DNA of 64,000 nucleotides from Legionella sp. (GTDB taxonomy: Bacteria; Pseudomonadota; Gammaproteobacteria; Legionellales; Legionellaceae). Where the stretch lies: NCBI GenBank assembly GCA_031291115.1, contig JARLJQ010000025.1, positions 1-64,000 on the forward strand. The letters are read 5' to 3'. Position numbers and translations under genes: made by a program. This document shows positions 17,936 to 27,107 of this stretch, in pieces. Position 1 is the stretch's first letter. The number at the start of each line of letters is the position of its first letter. The notes under the pieces were generated by a model. The model was given only the letters and a program-made list of their open reading frames with translations. It had not been told where the DNA came from and ran no database searches.

Positions 17936-19324
17936 TTAAAACGGTAATTCTAAAGCCGCATCCAACAAATGCATTTGCGCTTTAAATAACTGCTTAATTT
18001 CTTCGAGAATATGATTATCCTCTGCTTCAAATCGTGCGACCAAACATGGCGTTGTATTGGAAGCACGCAGCAATCCCCAACCCTTGGGAAACTCAACACG
18101 CAGACCATCTATATCAATAATTCGTGCGGTAGGAAAATCCGCTGACTCATTAAAGCGCTGCATAAACAAAAACTTATCTTCATCGGCTATCGCGATTTTT
18201 AATTCCGGCGTATTAATACTATTAGGAATTAATGCAAATTGCTCGCCAACCGTCAGATCTGAGGCACCAATGATTTCCAATAAACGACAAGCACTATACA
18301 AAGCATCATCAAATCCGTACCAACGATCTTTAAAGAACAAATGACCACTCATCTCACCCGCTAAAACAGCGTTGTCTTCTTTCATCACGCGTTTTACTAT
18401 GGAATGACCTGTAGGACACATTTTAGGAACACCACCAGCCTCTTTGATTACTGCCGCTAAATGACTGGAGCATTTCACATCAAAGACAATCGTCGAGCCA
18501 GGAAGACGGCTTAACACTTCACGCACATAAAGCATCATCAAACGATCAGGCCAAATCATTTCACCCGTATTAGTGATTAAACCTAAACGGTCCGCATCGC
18601 CATCAAAAGCAATACCCAGATCAGCTTGATGCGCAGCAACTGCCGCTTTCAGATCCGCTAAATTAGCTTCGATTGTAGGATCAGGGTGATGATTAGGAAA
18701 CCGACCATCAACATCACAATATAAAGGAATAACCTCACAGCCTAAATCAGTAAGCACTTGTGGAACCACTGGACCGGCAATACCATTACCGCAATCCACA
18801 ACTACTTTTAATGGACGTTTAATTTGAATGTCGCGGGCCACGCGTTTTGTGTACTCAGGCATGATGTCTAAAGAACGTTCACTGCCTTGTCCGGTAATAC
18901 GTTTTTTCGCCACAACCAAATGATATAAAACATCGATGTCTTCTTGAACCAGCGTTTTACCTGCCAGTACCATTTTAATACCGTTGTAATCAGCTGGATT
19001 ATGACTCCCAGTAACCATCAAACCACAATCAATACCTTGCGTATGCGTTGCGTAATACATCACAGGTGTCGCCACAGCGCCTAAATCAATGACATCAATA
19101 CCACTATCAAGTAAGCCTTGTTTTAAAGCAGCCGCCAAAGAAGCACTGGTTAAACGACCGTCACGCGCCAAAAAAATTTGCGGGCGTTGCAGTTCTTGTA
19201 AATGACACGCTAAGGCCAAACCAATACTGTAAAACGAATGCTCATTCAAATCACGACCAATAATGCCACGAATATCATAGGCTCGAAAAACAGAACGAGG
19301 GATTTGTTGTTGTTGATACATCAT
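17936..19324 (-). CDS. algC: Phosphomannomutase/phosphoglucomutase
   Basis: An alpha-D-phosphohexomutase that interconverts hexose 6- and 1-phosphates for sugar nucleotide and LPS synthesis. Visible signatures: FRAYDIRGIIG, the phosphoserine loop VTGSHNPADYNG, the metal loop FDGDADRLG, the sugar-binding GEMSGH, and the C-terminal phosphate-binding RASNTTPCLVAR. I start at MMYQQQQ, preceded by GGGAGAAATTAAG; the longer frame reads back into dut. It is the last gene of the coaBC-dut-algC run, an order also seen in pseudomonads. The ManB/AlgC distinction is by context only. Confidence 0.88.
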   Translation of the reverse strand: MMYQQQQIPRSVFRAYDIRGIIGRDLNEHSFYSIGLALACHLQELQRPQIFLARDGRLTSASLAAALKQGLLDSGIDVIDLGAVATPVMYYATHTQGIDCGLMVTGSHNPADYNGIKMVLAGKTLVQEDIDVLYHLVVAKKRITGQGSERSLDIMPEYTKRVARDIQIKRPLKVVVDCGNGIAGPVVPQVLTDLGCEVIPLYCDVDGRFPNHHPDPTIEANLADLKAAVAAHQADLGIAFDGDADRLGLITNTGEMIWPDRLMMLYVREVLSRLPGSTIVFDVKCSSHLAAVIKEAGGVPKMCPTGHSIVKRVMKEDNAVLAGEMSGHLFFKDRWYGFDDALYSACRLLEIIGASDLTVGEQFALIPNSINTPELKIAIADEDKFLFMQRFNESADFPTARIIDIDGLRVEFPKGWGLLRASNTTPCLVARFEAEDNHILEEIKQLFKAQMHLLDAALELPF

Positions 19325-19325
19325 C

Positions 19326-19784
19326 TTAATTTCTCCCTGAACTGCCAAAACCGCCTTCACCACGTGAACTTTCGGTAAATTCAGTTACTATTTCAAAAGC
19401 CGCTTGTACTACAGGTACAAAAACTAATTGCGCAATACGATCGCCAGGATTCACGGTAAAGTGTTCCACGCCTCGGTTCCAGCAAGAAATTTTTAATTCG
19501 CCTTGATAATCTGAATCAATCAATCCTACCAAATTACCTAATACAATACCGTTTTTATGCCCAAGTCCTGAACGCGGTAAAATAACTGCAGCTAATTTAG
19601 GATCAGCAATATAAATAGAGATACCTGTAGGTAATAAAACTGTTTCTTGAGCTGCAATTTGGATTGGCGCATCAATGCATACGCGCAGATCCAGACCGGC
19701 TGAACCGTCTGTAGCGTAGGTTGGTAAAGGAATGCTGTCACCGATTCGAGCGTCAAGAATTTTGAGTTGAATTGCTTGTTTCAT
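19326..19784 (-). CDS. dut: dUTP pyrophosphatase
   Basis: Hydrolyses dUTP to dUMP, preventing uracil entry into DNA and feeding thymidylate synthesis. The 152-aa product (from [10 protein letters not shown], the same length as in E. coli) has the trimeric dUTPase motifs: [40 protein letters not shown] and the C-terminal glycine-rich [10 protein letters not shown] that closes over the active site. The longer frame would start inside coaBC. It lies between coaBC and the phosphomannomutase gene. Confidence 0.95.
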   Translation of the reverse strand: MKQAIQLKILDARIGDSIPLPTYATDGSAGLDLRVCIDAPIQIAAQETVLLPTGISIYIADPKLAAVILPRSGLGHKNGIVLGNLVGLIDSDYQGELKISCWNRGVEHFTVNPGDRIAQLVFVPVVQAAFEIVTEFTESSRGEGGFGSSGRN

Positions 19785-19806
19785 AGTTCTTCCTGATAAA
19801 GCTGTT

Positions 19807-21012
19807 TTAATGTGCGCCATTTTGCAGAATTCCGGCCAAAATTGCAATAATTTGCCCTGCTAATCGTGTTTTATGGGTTAATGGCAAGTCAATTTGCTTG
19901 TTTTTGCTAATGAGCGCGACTTGGTTCACATCACTCTCGAAACCAAGTCCATTTCCTACTGCATTGGCGACAATCATATCCAGTTTTTTGCGCTTTAATT
20001 TTTCAGTAGCATGCGCAATGACATCGGTTGTTTCTGCAGCAAATCCCATCACAAAAGAAGCTTTAGCGCTGTGCGCCACCTGGCTTAAAATATCGGGATT
20101 TTTAACCAGTTTCAGCGTCAGCTCCTCTTGGTCCGTTTTTTTAATTTTTTCAGAAGCAGGAGCTTGAATATGATAATCGGCAACGGCCGCAGCCCCAATA
20201 AAAATAATTCCTTCGTGCAGTTCCTGCATTACAGCATCTAACATCGCTTGTGCAGATTCAACCTGAATGAGTTTAATACCGGCAGAGACTTCTAAAGAAC
20301 AAGGGCCACTCACTAAAGTAACCTCTGCTCCAGCCATTGCCGCAGCTTCGGCTAAGGCATAGCCCATTTTTCCTGAGCTGTAATTACTTAAATAACGCAC
20401 AGGATCTAAAGGTTCGCGTGTAGGGCCTGCAGTAATCAGTACCTGTTTTCCGGCCAGTAATTGATGTACTTCATGCAAACGCAGCGCTCTAATAATTTGC
20501 GCAGCTTCACTCACGCGTCCAAAACCATATTCACCACAGGCCTGCGAACCCTCTTCCGGCCCTACAAAAATAACGTCTCGCTCCTGCAAGAGCTTACAAT
20601 TCGCCTGGGTTGCTGGATGCCACCACATGCTGTGATTCATCGCAGGACAAACAAAAATAGGCACAGCAGCTACGAGATATAGAGTGGAAAGCAAATCATC
20701 AGCAATGCCTTGTGCCATTTTCGCCAGGCAATTGGCAGAAGCGGGGGCTATCACGAGATAATCTGCCCAGCGCGCTAATTCAATATGCCCCATAGCACGC
20801 TCAGCCTGAGCATCAAATAATTCCGTACGAACGTCATTTCCCGTTAAGGCCTGCATTAATAAGGGAGTAATGAATTCTTGCGCTGATTGGGTCAGTACGA
20901 CTTTCACCTCAGCGCCTAATCGTGTTAATTCTCTAACCAGAAACGCTGATTTATAAGCAGCAATTCCGCCGCAGACGCCCAAAAGAATCTTTTTACCAAT
21001 AAAATCTTGCAT
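19807..21012 (-). CDS. coaBC: CoaBC bifunctional CoA synthesis flavoprotein
   Basis: Carries out two steps of coenzyme A synthesis: CTP-dependent joining of cysteine to 4-phosphopantothenate, and FMN-dependent decarboxylation. The 401-aa product begins [22 protein letters not shown] (CoaC flavodoxin-like domain). It has PAMNHSMW and the ACGEYGFGR block of the decarboxylase half, then [25 protein letters not shown] (CoaB). The internal ATG at 21012 gives the standard length; the longest frame overlaps radC, which runs the other way. First gene of the coaBC-dut-algC group. Confidence 0.94.
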   Translation of the reverse strand: MQDFIGKKILLGVCGGIAAYKSAFLVRELTRLGAEVKVVLTQSAQEFITPLLMQALTGNDVRTELFDAQAERAMGHIELARWADYLVIAPASANCLAKMAQGIADDLLSTLYLVAAVPIFVCPAMNHSMWWHPATQANCKLLQERDVIFVGPEEGSQACGEYGFGRVSEAAQIIRALRLHEVHQLLAGKQVLITAGPTREPLDPVRYLSNYSSGKMGYALAEAAAMAGAEVTLVSGPCSLEVSAGIKLIQVESAQAMLDAVMQELHEGIIFIGAAAVADYHIQAPASEKIKKTDQEELTLKLVKNPDILSQVAHSAKASFVMGFAAETTDVIAHATEKLKRKKLDMIVANAVGNGLGFESDVNQVALISKNKQIDLPLTHKTRLAGQIIAILAGILQNGAH

Positions 21013-21077
21013 GGCTAACCATTTTTGATAAGAATAGCTGCGATCAAAGCATAAACTCCGCAATAAAGGAATATATA

Positions 21078-21761
21078 ATGACGGATGTCCAACCCAAACG
21101 ACAGTTAAATCTGCGTGAAAAACTAGTAACCAATGGCGTACAAAGCCTTTCTGATACTGAATTATTGGCAATTTTTATCAGCTCCGGCAGTGGTAAAAAA
21201 TCTTGTCTGCAACTTGCAGCCGATCTCCTAAAACAGCTGGGCGATTTGCGTGCTGTTCTTAATGCCGATAAATATAATTTTAAACAAGTACACGGCTTAG
21301 GCGAGGTGCGTTACGTGCAACTGCAAGCGGTAAAGGAGATTTGCCGGCGTAGCGATTTTATTAATCTGCAAAAAGAAACTCAAATCACCAATAGCAAACA
21401 AACCTACGCCTATTTTAAAAAGCGCTTGCGGGATTATAAAAACGAGACTTTTGCCGCTTTGTTTCTTGATAACCAGCATCGTATTATTGCTTATGAGGAG
21501 CTTTTTACCGGGACGATTAATGCGGCGACTATTCATCCACGACCTATTATTGAACGGGTTTTACAGCTCAATGCCGCAGCACTTATCTTGGCTCATAATC
21601 ATCCATCAGGAATTTCTGATGCGAGTCATCAAGATTTTGCGGTGACTGAGCGTATTAGAGATGCTCTTGAATTAGTTGATGCGCGTTTACTTGACCATAT
21701 TGTTATTGGCGATAATGAGGTGTTTTCTATTATTGCTGAGAGTAAGTGGATTTGTAATTAA
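21078..21761 (+). CDS. radC: RadC-family MPN/JAMM protein
   Basis: A 227-aa RadC protein: an N-terminal helix-hairpin-helix region (GVQSLSDTELLAIFISSGS) and a C-terminal JAMM metalloprotease-like core with HNHPSGISDASHQD. It is annotated as DNA repair by tradition, but the biochemical role is unsettled. Complete and of normal length. It diverges from coaBC, the usual gammaproteobacterial arrangement. A palindromic repeat lies 5 bp after the stop. Confidence 0.92.
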   Translation: MTDVQPKRQLNLREKLVTNGVQSLSDTELLAIFISSGSGKKSCLQLAADLLKQLGDLRAVLNADKYNFKQVHGLGEVRYVQLQAVKEICRRSDFINLQKETQITNSKQTYAYFKKRLRDYKNETFAALFLDNQHRIIAYEELFTGTINAATIHPRPIIERVLQLNAAALILAHNHPSGISDASHQDFAVTERIRDALELVDARLLDHIVIGDNEVFSIIAESKWICN

Positions 21762-21766
21762 AGCAT

Positions 21767-21850
21767 CGTCGTCCAGAGCGTAGCGAAGAACCTCCTGAAG
21801 GTGGCTCGGTGCCATTTGATTGGAAGTCCTTCGCTGCGCTCTGGATGACG
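21767..21850. repeat. 80-bp palindromic repeat, copy 2
   Basis: CGTCGTCCAGAGCGTAGCG at left and CGCTGCGCTCTGGATGACG at right. It lies between the convergent radC and epmA genes. The arms differ at two positions, one of which would be a G-T pair. Confidence 0.88.
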
Positions 21851-21858
21851 GAGACGCT

Positions 21859-22800
21859 TTAAGCCCTCGAAAAATCAAAAGAAATAATTGAAGCAATTCC
21901 AGGCTGTTTCAACGCCAAAGCCAAAAATCGGTCTATTCCTAAGGCCACACCGCTGCAAGAGGGTAAACCATGCTCTAAGGCCTCTAGCAGGTATTTATCG
22001 GCCTCAACCGGAGGAAAACCTTTCTCATCGCGAATCTGGCGGTCCAAAGCAAAGCGTTTGGCTTGTGCTGCAGCATCCGTTAATTCATGAAAGCCATTCG
22101 CTAATTCCACGCCTTGATAATAAATTTCAAAACGTTCTGCCACACCATTATTAATTTGTGCCAATGCCGCCTGTGAGGCTGGAAAATTATATACCGCGAC
22201 AGGAGCAGGTTCTTTACCAAGGAAAGGTTCTACGACATGACTCATGAGTAAAAATAAATACTGGTCACGATCACACTCATCTGTATCCAATACATTATCC
22301 AAATCATGACGCACTAAAACCTGGCGCATCTGCTCTATCGGTGCACTAAGTGGATCAATACCGCAAGCCTCAAGAAAAGCCTGTTGGTATGTTTTTCTAA
22401 TCATGGGCTGGGATTGTAAAATAGCTTGTAAAAACAAGTCCATTTCATCCATCAGAGCATGATGATCAATACCTAATTGATACCATTCCAACAAAGTAAA
22501 TTCAGGATTATGCCAACGCCCCAACTCATCATCACGAAATACACGTGCGAGTTGGAAAATTGGACCACTTCCTGCAGCAAGCAGACGCTTCATGTGGTAT
22601 TCAGGAGAGGTTTGCAGACTGTACGCTTCACCACGAAAAGTGGCTTTAATATTGCTCAAATACACATCCGTCGTACCGTAGCGCGCCATTACGGGAGTTT
22701 CTACTTCCAAATAACTGCGCTTAGTAAAAAAATCACGGATGGTTGCTATTAATTGCGCGCGCTGGCGCAGTGATTCGATGGAGGCTGAGGGTTGCCACAT
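21859..22800 (-). CDS. epmA: EF-P lysine ligase EpmA
   Basis: A 313-aa class II lysyl-tRNA synthetase paralogue lacking the anticodon-binding domain. EpmA (GenX/PoxA/YjeA) attaches beta-lysine to elongation factor P, which relieves ribosome stalling at proline runs. Visible class II motifs: FFTKRSYLEVETPVMARYGTTDVYL (motif 1), FRDDELGRWHNPEFTLLEWYQ (motif 2) and GVALGIDRFLAL (motif 3). Start at MWQPSASIESL with the expected length. The partners efp and epmB are not in this window. Confidence 0.93.
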   Translation of the reverse strand: MWQPSASIESLRQRAQLIATIRDFFTKRSYLEVETPVMARYGTTDVYLSNIKATFRGEAYSLQTSPEYHMKRLLAAGSGPIFQLARVFRDDELGRWHNPEFTLLEWYQLGIDHHALMDEMDLFLQAILQSQPMIRKTYQQAFLEACGIDPLSAPIEQMRQVLVRHDLDNVLDTDECDRDQYLFLLMSHVVEPFLGKEPAPVAVYNFPASQAALAQINNGVAERFEIYYQGVELANGFHELTDAAAQAKRFALDRQIRDEKGFPPVEADKYLLEALEHGLPSCSGVALGIDRFLALALKQPGIASIISFDFSRA

Positions 22801-22824
22801 TTTAATAAAAAACCTAATTCAAAT

Positions 22825-23160
22825 TTAATAAAAAATGCCCAATTCAAGACGAGCGGCTTCGGTCATTCGCTCTTGGGTCCATGGCGGCTCCCACACCAGC
22901 TCAACCGTACAATCGCGTACGCCTTCAACTTGGTTCACTGCCTGCTCTACAGTACCAGGAAAAGTTTGCGCGACTGGACAGCCAGGGGTAGTCAAAGTCA
23001 TTTTTACATCGACGTGCGCATCATCATCAATCAACACGTCATAAATTAAGCCCAAGTCATAGATATTGACTGGAATTTCAGGATCGTAAACGCCTTTGAG
23101 TGCGGTAATAATCGTCTCTTTCATCAATTCAGAATCCTGTTTTTTCTTAATGCCAAACAT
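22825..23160 (-). CDS. sufT: SufT / MIP18-family Fe-S assembly factor
   Basis: A 111-aa DUF59/MIP18 protein: EIPVNIYDLGLIYDV and TLTTPGCPVAQTFPG with the conserved Cys, then WEPPWTQERMTEAAR. Proteins of this type help mature iron-sulfur proteins and often accompany SUF operons. The start at MFGIKKKQ is fixed by a strong GGAGGTAA upstream. It lies downstream of sufU on the same strand but is separated by 234 bp containing a 107-bp palindromic repeat, so it may or may not be in the same transcript. Confidence 0.88.
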   Translation of the reverse strand: MFGIKKKQDSELMKETIITALKGVYDPEIPVNIYDLGLIYDVLIDDDAHVDVKMTLTTPGCPVAQTFPGTVEQAVNQVEGVRDCTVELVWEPPWTQERMTEAARLELGIFY

Positions 23161-23258
23161 GGAATTACCTCCTGTCACACCAATCTTAATTGGGTGTATT
23201 GTGTTTCACATCCGTCACTTACGATTAGGTTAGGACTATAGCTCTCCCTCCTGCAGAA

Positions 23259-23365
23259 CCGTTCGTGCTGAGGAGGCGTTTACGCCGTCTCGAAGCATTC
23301 GCACAGGATTAGTCTTGCTGCAGATGCTTCGAGACGTCGCTATCGCTCCTCCTCAGCACGAACGG
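23259..23365. repeat. 110-bp palindromic repeat family B, copy 1
   Basis: Outer arms CCGTTCGTGCTGAGGAGG and CCTCCTCAGCACGAACGG pair. A second inner inverted repeat, GTCTCGAAGCA / TGCTTCGAGAC, is nested inside. A near copy lies at 62937-63045. Both copies are followed by GTAGAGACG. It separates sufU from sufT. Confidence 0.9.
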
Positions 23366-23394
23366 AGAAAGGTAGAGACGTGATGTGAATCTAT

Positions 23395-23844
23395 TTATTC
23401 AGTTTTTACTATATTCGCATCTTTATTCAATGCAGCTTCTAAAGTATGCCAAGCTAAAGTGGCGCATTTTACTCGTGCGGGATAGGCTTTAACCCCAGCA
23501 AGCACGGTTAACTTATCCATGTGCAACATCTGCCCTTCTTCGTTCTGAGTGAGCATATGATGAAAACGATGGAACAGATCGTGTGCTTCTGTAAGAGTTT
23601 TCCCTTGAATCGAATCCGTCATCAATGACGCTGAAGCTTGAGATATGGCACAGCCGCATCCTAAAAAGCTCAACTCGGTGATCACCTCACCGTTTAATTT
23701 GGCATAAACCGTTAGTTTATCGCCGCATAAGGGATTAAACCCATTAGCCTGAGTTGTTGCATCATCCATAACGTAGTGATGGCGTGGATTTCGATTATGA
23801 TCGATAATGATTTCCTGATACAACTCACGTAAATCAGCACTCAT
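23395..23844 (-). CDS. sufU: SufU-type Fe-S scaffold / sulfur acceptor
   Basis: A 149-aa NifU/IscU-fold protein of the SufU branch. The three conserved cysteines are Cys40 (NPLCGDK), Cys65 (GCGCAISQASAS) and Cys127 (ARVKCATLAW). The insertion between the second and third cysteine (around GQMLHMDKLTVLAGV) is the SufU hallmark known from Bacillus and absent in IscU. SufU takes sulfur from SufS, usually with a bound zinc. Its ATG overlaps the sufS stop by 4 bp. No sufE is present in the operon, consistent with SufU serving as the sulfur acceptor. Confidence 0.92.
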   Translation of the reverse strand: MSADLRELYQEIIIDHNRNPRHHYVMDDATTQANGFNPLCGDKLTVYAKLNGEVITELSFLGCGCAISQASASLMTDSIQGKTLTEAHDLFHRFHHMLTQNEEGQMLHMDKLTVLAGVKAYPARVKCATLAWHTLEAALNKDANIVKTE

Positions 23845-25085
23845 GCAAATACCTCTTTAACTCGATTTAATGCTTCAATACATTTATCAATTTCTTCTTT
23901 AGTATTGTAAAAAGAAAGTGAAATACGCGACGTTGCTGCAACGCCATAAAAATCCATCAACGGCATAGCACAATGGTGGCCACTACGAAGAGCAATACCT
24001 TTACTGTCCATAATCGTACCAATATCATGGGCATGAATGTGTTCGTGCACAAAAGAAATAACCGGTACTTTGTTTCTGGCATTTCCAATAATTCTAAAAC
24101 CATCCATTGATAAGATCCCAGCCGTGGCATAAGCCAATAATTCGGCTTCATAAGCAGCAATTGCTTCTAAATCCAAAGACCATAAATAGTCCATGGCAGC
24201 ACCTAAACCAATCGCTCCTGAAATATTAGGAGTCCCTGCTTCAAATTTTTGCGGTAAGGGTGCATATTCAGTTGAGTCAAAGGTGACGTAATTAATCATC
24301 TCACCACCACCTTGATACGGTGTCATACTGTCTAACAGGGATTCTTTACCCCATAAAATACCGATGCCCGTTGGTCCATACATTTTATGTCCTGAAAAGG
24401 CATAAAAATCACAATTTAAATCTTGTACGTCCACTAATAAATGAGCCGTTGCTTGCGCACCATCGAGTAATACGCGGGCGCCATGAGCGTGAGCCATTTC
24501 AATCATTTTTTTCACAGGATTAATCGTACCTAAAGCATTAGACACGTAGTTAATCGCAACAAATTTGGTTTTATCACTTAATTTTTTGGCAAACTCTTCA
24601 AGGATGATTTCGCCATCTTGCGTAATCGGTGCCACTTGCAGTTTAGCGCCTGTTTTTTTACAAACCATTTGCCAGGGAACAATATTAGAATGATGCTCCA
24701 TGTGTGTAATGAGGATTTCATCACCAGGCAATACGCGTGGCGTAACGTAGCTGTGTGCAACGAGGTTAATAGCTTCTGTGGTGCCACGAACAAAAATACA
24801 TTCACGAGCAGAACGCGCATTAATAAAATGTTTTATTTTAGAACGAGCCACTTCATATAAGTCAGTCGCACGCACACTTAAAGCATGTACGCCACGATGC
24901 ACGTTTGAATTATCATGCTCGTAATAATGCGTTATAGCATCTATGACTGTTTTAGGCTTTTGTGTGGTTGCTGCATTATCAAAGTAAATCAGATCGTGTC
25001 CATTTACTTTTTGATGGAGGATAGGAAAATCAGTACGAATTGCATTAATATCCAAAGTCGCAACTAACGAGTCAATCATGTCCAT
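23841..25085 (-). CDS. sufS: Cysteine desulfurase SufS
   Basis: A PLP-dependent group II cysteine desulfurase that takes sulfur from cysteine for Fe-S cluster assembly. Visible: YFDNAATTQKP at the N-terminus, NVHRGVHALS, ITHMEHHSNIVPWQ, the PLP lysine in FSGHKMYGPTGIG, and the catalytic Cys in RSGHHCAMPLM near the C-terminus. The 414-aa length is normal. It lies between sufD and sufU and overlaps sufU by 4 bp. Confidence 0.95.
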   Translation of the reverse strand: MDMIDSLVATLDINAIRTDFPILHQKVNGHDLIYFDNAATTQKPKTVIDAITHYYEHDNSNVHRGVHALSVRATDLYEVARSKIKHFINARSARECIFVRGTTEAINLVAHSYVTPRVLPGDEILITHMEHHSNIVPWQMVCKKTGAKLQVAPITQDGEIILEEFAKKLSDKTKFVAINYVSNALGTINPVKKMIEMAHAHGARVLLDGAQATAHLLVDVQDLNCDFYAFSGHKMYGPTGIGILWGKESLLDSMTPYQGGGEMINYVTFDSTEYAPLPQKFEAGTPNISGAIGLGAAMDYLWSLDLEAIAAYEAELLAYATAGILSMDGFRIIGNARNKVPVISFVHEHIHAHDIGTIMDSKGIALRSGHHCAMPLMDFYGVAATSRISLSFYNTKEEIDKCIEALNRVKEVFA

Positions 25086-25089
25086 TTGC

Positions 25090-26361
25090 TCACCCCAATT
25101 GTTGTGTTAATAACTGGCTCATTAAATCAGCCAACTTACGATGCGGAATAAGCTGTAAATTGTCTTTGGCAAAAGCATGAATTAAATAATGTGATGCTTC
25201 TACTCTATCGATTCCGCGCGTCGCTAAATAAAATAAAGCCTCTTCATCCAGTTGCCCAACCGTCGCACCATGAGAGCACAGAACGTCGTCCGCAAAAATT
25301 TCTAACTGCGGTTTGGTATCAATTTCAGCATTGGCAGAAAGTAATAAATTTTTATTTTGTTGTTTGGCATCAGTATGTTGCGCGTCTTTGGCAACAATGA
25401 CCTTACCATTAAACACCGCGCGCGCGCGTCCGTTTAAAATACCTTTATAATCTTGTTCGCTGCTGCAGTTAGGCACTAAATGATAGACCGTTGTATGATG
25501 ATCAACGTGTTGACCTTCAGTTGGCGCATAAATAGCGTTCATCAAGCAATGTGCTTTTTCTTCTTGTAGATACAAGCTGAGATCCGAGCGCACGCATTTA
25601 CCACCCAAACTCAAAGAATGATTCATGAACTCACTGTGAGCACCCTGTTTCACCGACAAATGGCCTAGATGAAAAGCGGCTTTGCTTTCTCTTTGAATCG
25701 TACAATGCGTCACTTTTGCAGAAGCGCCTGTATAGACTTCCGTTATTGTATTAGTAAAATAGCAAAGGTCTTCAGTACCTTGATAATCTTCGACTATCGT
25801 CACCTGACTGCCCGCTTCGGCAATAATAAGATGACGCAAATGCACGGCTTGATTGGCTTTGTCTTGAATGTGAGTCAAAGCAATTGGTTCATCAACACAA
25901 ACACCAGCCGGAATATAAATTACTACACCGCATTGAAGCATGGCGGTATTTAAAAAATGGAAACCGTGTTCCTGTTTTAAAATCGTACCCAAATACGGTT
26001 TTAATAATTCAGGGTGGCTGTTTAAAGCATGGGCTAAAGACACTACTAAAACACCTGCAGGCAAGCTTTTAGCAAGTTCTGCTTCGCCAGAAATTAAACC
26101 ATTGTGAATGTGTACTTGCTGGCTTATTGGCAAATCAGAAACATGAGCGGTCGCTGTATTCGACTTTTGGTCGTTGGCAGTAAATGGCTGCTGTAATAAA
26201 ACATCTACACGAGTGTATTTCCATTCCTCATCATGTCGTCCTGGAAAACCACTGTGATTTAAGTCAGTTAATGCTTTAGATTGCAGTGCTGCAAGCCAAG
26301 GTATTGTTGATAAACTGGCTGTTGCCTGTTGTTGATAAAAATCCAAAATCTCGTTCATCAC
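25090..26361 (-). CDS. sufD: SUF complex subunit SufD
   Basis: SufD pairs with SufB and SufC in the SufBC2D scaffold that builds Fe-S clusters. The 423-aa protein has the beta-helix core typical of SufB/SufD (VYHLVPNCSSEQDYKGILNGRARAVFNGKVIV) and the C-terminal helical block CSHGATVGQLDEEALFYLATRGI, in which the conserved His is present. It overlaps sufC by 4 bp. Confidence 0.94.
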   Translation of the reverse strand: MMNEILDFYQQQATASLSTIPWLAALQSKALTDLNHSGFPGRHDEEWKYTRVDVLLQQPFTANDQKSNTATAHVSDLPISQQVHIHNGLISGEAELAKSLPAGVLVVSLAHALNSHPELLKPYLGTILKQEHGFHFLNTAMLQCGVVIYIPAGVCVDEPIALTHIQDKANQAVHLRHLIIAEAGSQVTIVEDYQGTEDLCYFTNTITEVYTGASAKVTHCTIQRESKAAFHLGHLSVKQGAHSEFMNHSLSLGGKCVRSDLSLYLQEEKAHCLMNAIYAPTEGQHVDHHTTVYHLVPNCSSEQDYKGILNGRARAVFNGKVIVAKDAQHTDAKQQNKNLLLSANAEIDTKPQLEIFADDVLCSHGATVGQLDEEALFYLATRGIDRVEASHYLIHAFAKDNLQLIPHRKLADLMSQLLTQQLG

Positions 26362-27107
26362 TGCACCGTTTCCTCAAGCCAGCTGTAGCCTTTTTTCTCT
26401 AATTCGAGTGCCAGAGTCTTGTCACCAGACATAATAATACGGCCATTGACTAAAACGTGAATAAAATCAGGCTCAATGTAGTCTAATAAACGCTGATAAT
26501 GTGTCACTAAAATGATAGCGCGATCCGGTGATCGCATAGCGTTTACGCCATGAGAAATAACCCGTAAGGCATCAATATCAAGGCCTGAATCAGTCTCATC
26601 GAGAATCGCTAACTTAGGCTCCAAAGCAACCATTTGTAAAATTTCATTACGCTTTTTCTCACCGCCAGAAAAACCTTCGTTAATGCTGCGGTATAGAAAA
26701 CTTTCGTCCATATCTAACAATTGGCATTTTTCACGAATAAAAGTCAAAAATTCAATCGCGTCCAAAGGGGGTTTCCCTTGGCCTTTACGTACGGCGTTGA
26801 CTGAAGCTTTAAGGAAATTAATGTTGGTTACACCAGGTATTTCCAATGGGTATTGGAACGAAAGAAATATGCCCGCACGCGCACGTTCTTCAGGAGATAA
26901 AAGTGCCAAATCTTCTTCTAAATAAATCATGTCGCCACTGGTTACATGATAAGAAGGATGTCCTGCTAATACTTTAGATAAAGTGCTTTTACCAGAACCA
27001 TTGGGTCCCATAATCGCGTGAACTTCACCGGCATTTACCGTCAGGTTAATGCCTTTTAAAATCGACTGCTCACACACTTCAACATTTAATTCATTAATTT
27101 TTAACAT
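26358..27107 (-). CDS. sufC: SUF ATPase SufC
   Basis: The ABC-type ATPase of the SufBCD complex, cytosolic and not a transporter. Walker A is GPNGSGKSTLSK, the signature motif is FSGGEKKRNEI, Walker B is LAILDETDSGLD, and the switch His is in VTHYQRLL. The 249-aa length matches the family. Its stop overlaps sufD, and its ATG shares a base with the sufB stop. Confidence 0.96.
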   Translation of the reverse strand: MLKINELNVEVCEQSILKGINLTVNAGEVHAIMGPNGSGKSTLSKVLAGHPSYHVTSGDMIYLEEDLALLSPEERARAGIFLSFQYPLEIPGVTNINFLKASVNAVRKGQGKPPLDAIEFLTFIREKCQLLDMDESFLYRSINEGFSGGEKKRNEILQMVALEPKLAILDETDSGLDIDALRVISHGVNAMRSPDRAIILVTHYQRLLDYIEPDFIHVLVNGRIIMSGDKTLALELEKKGYSWLEETVQ

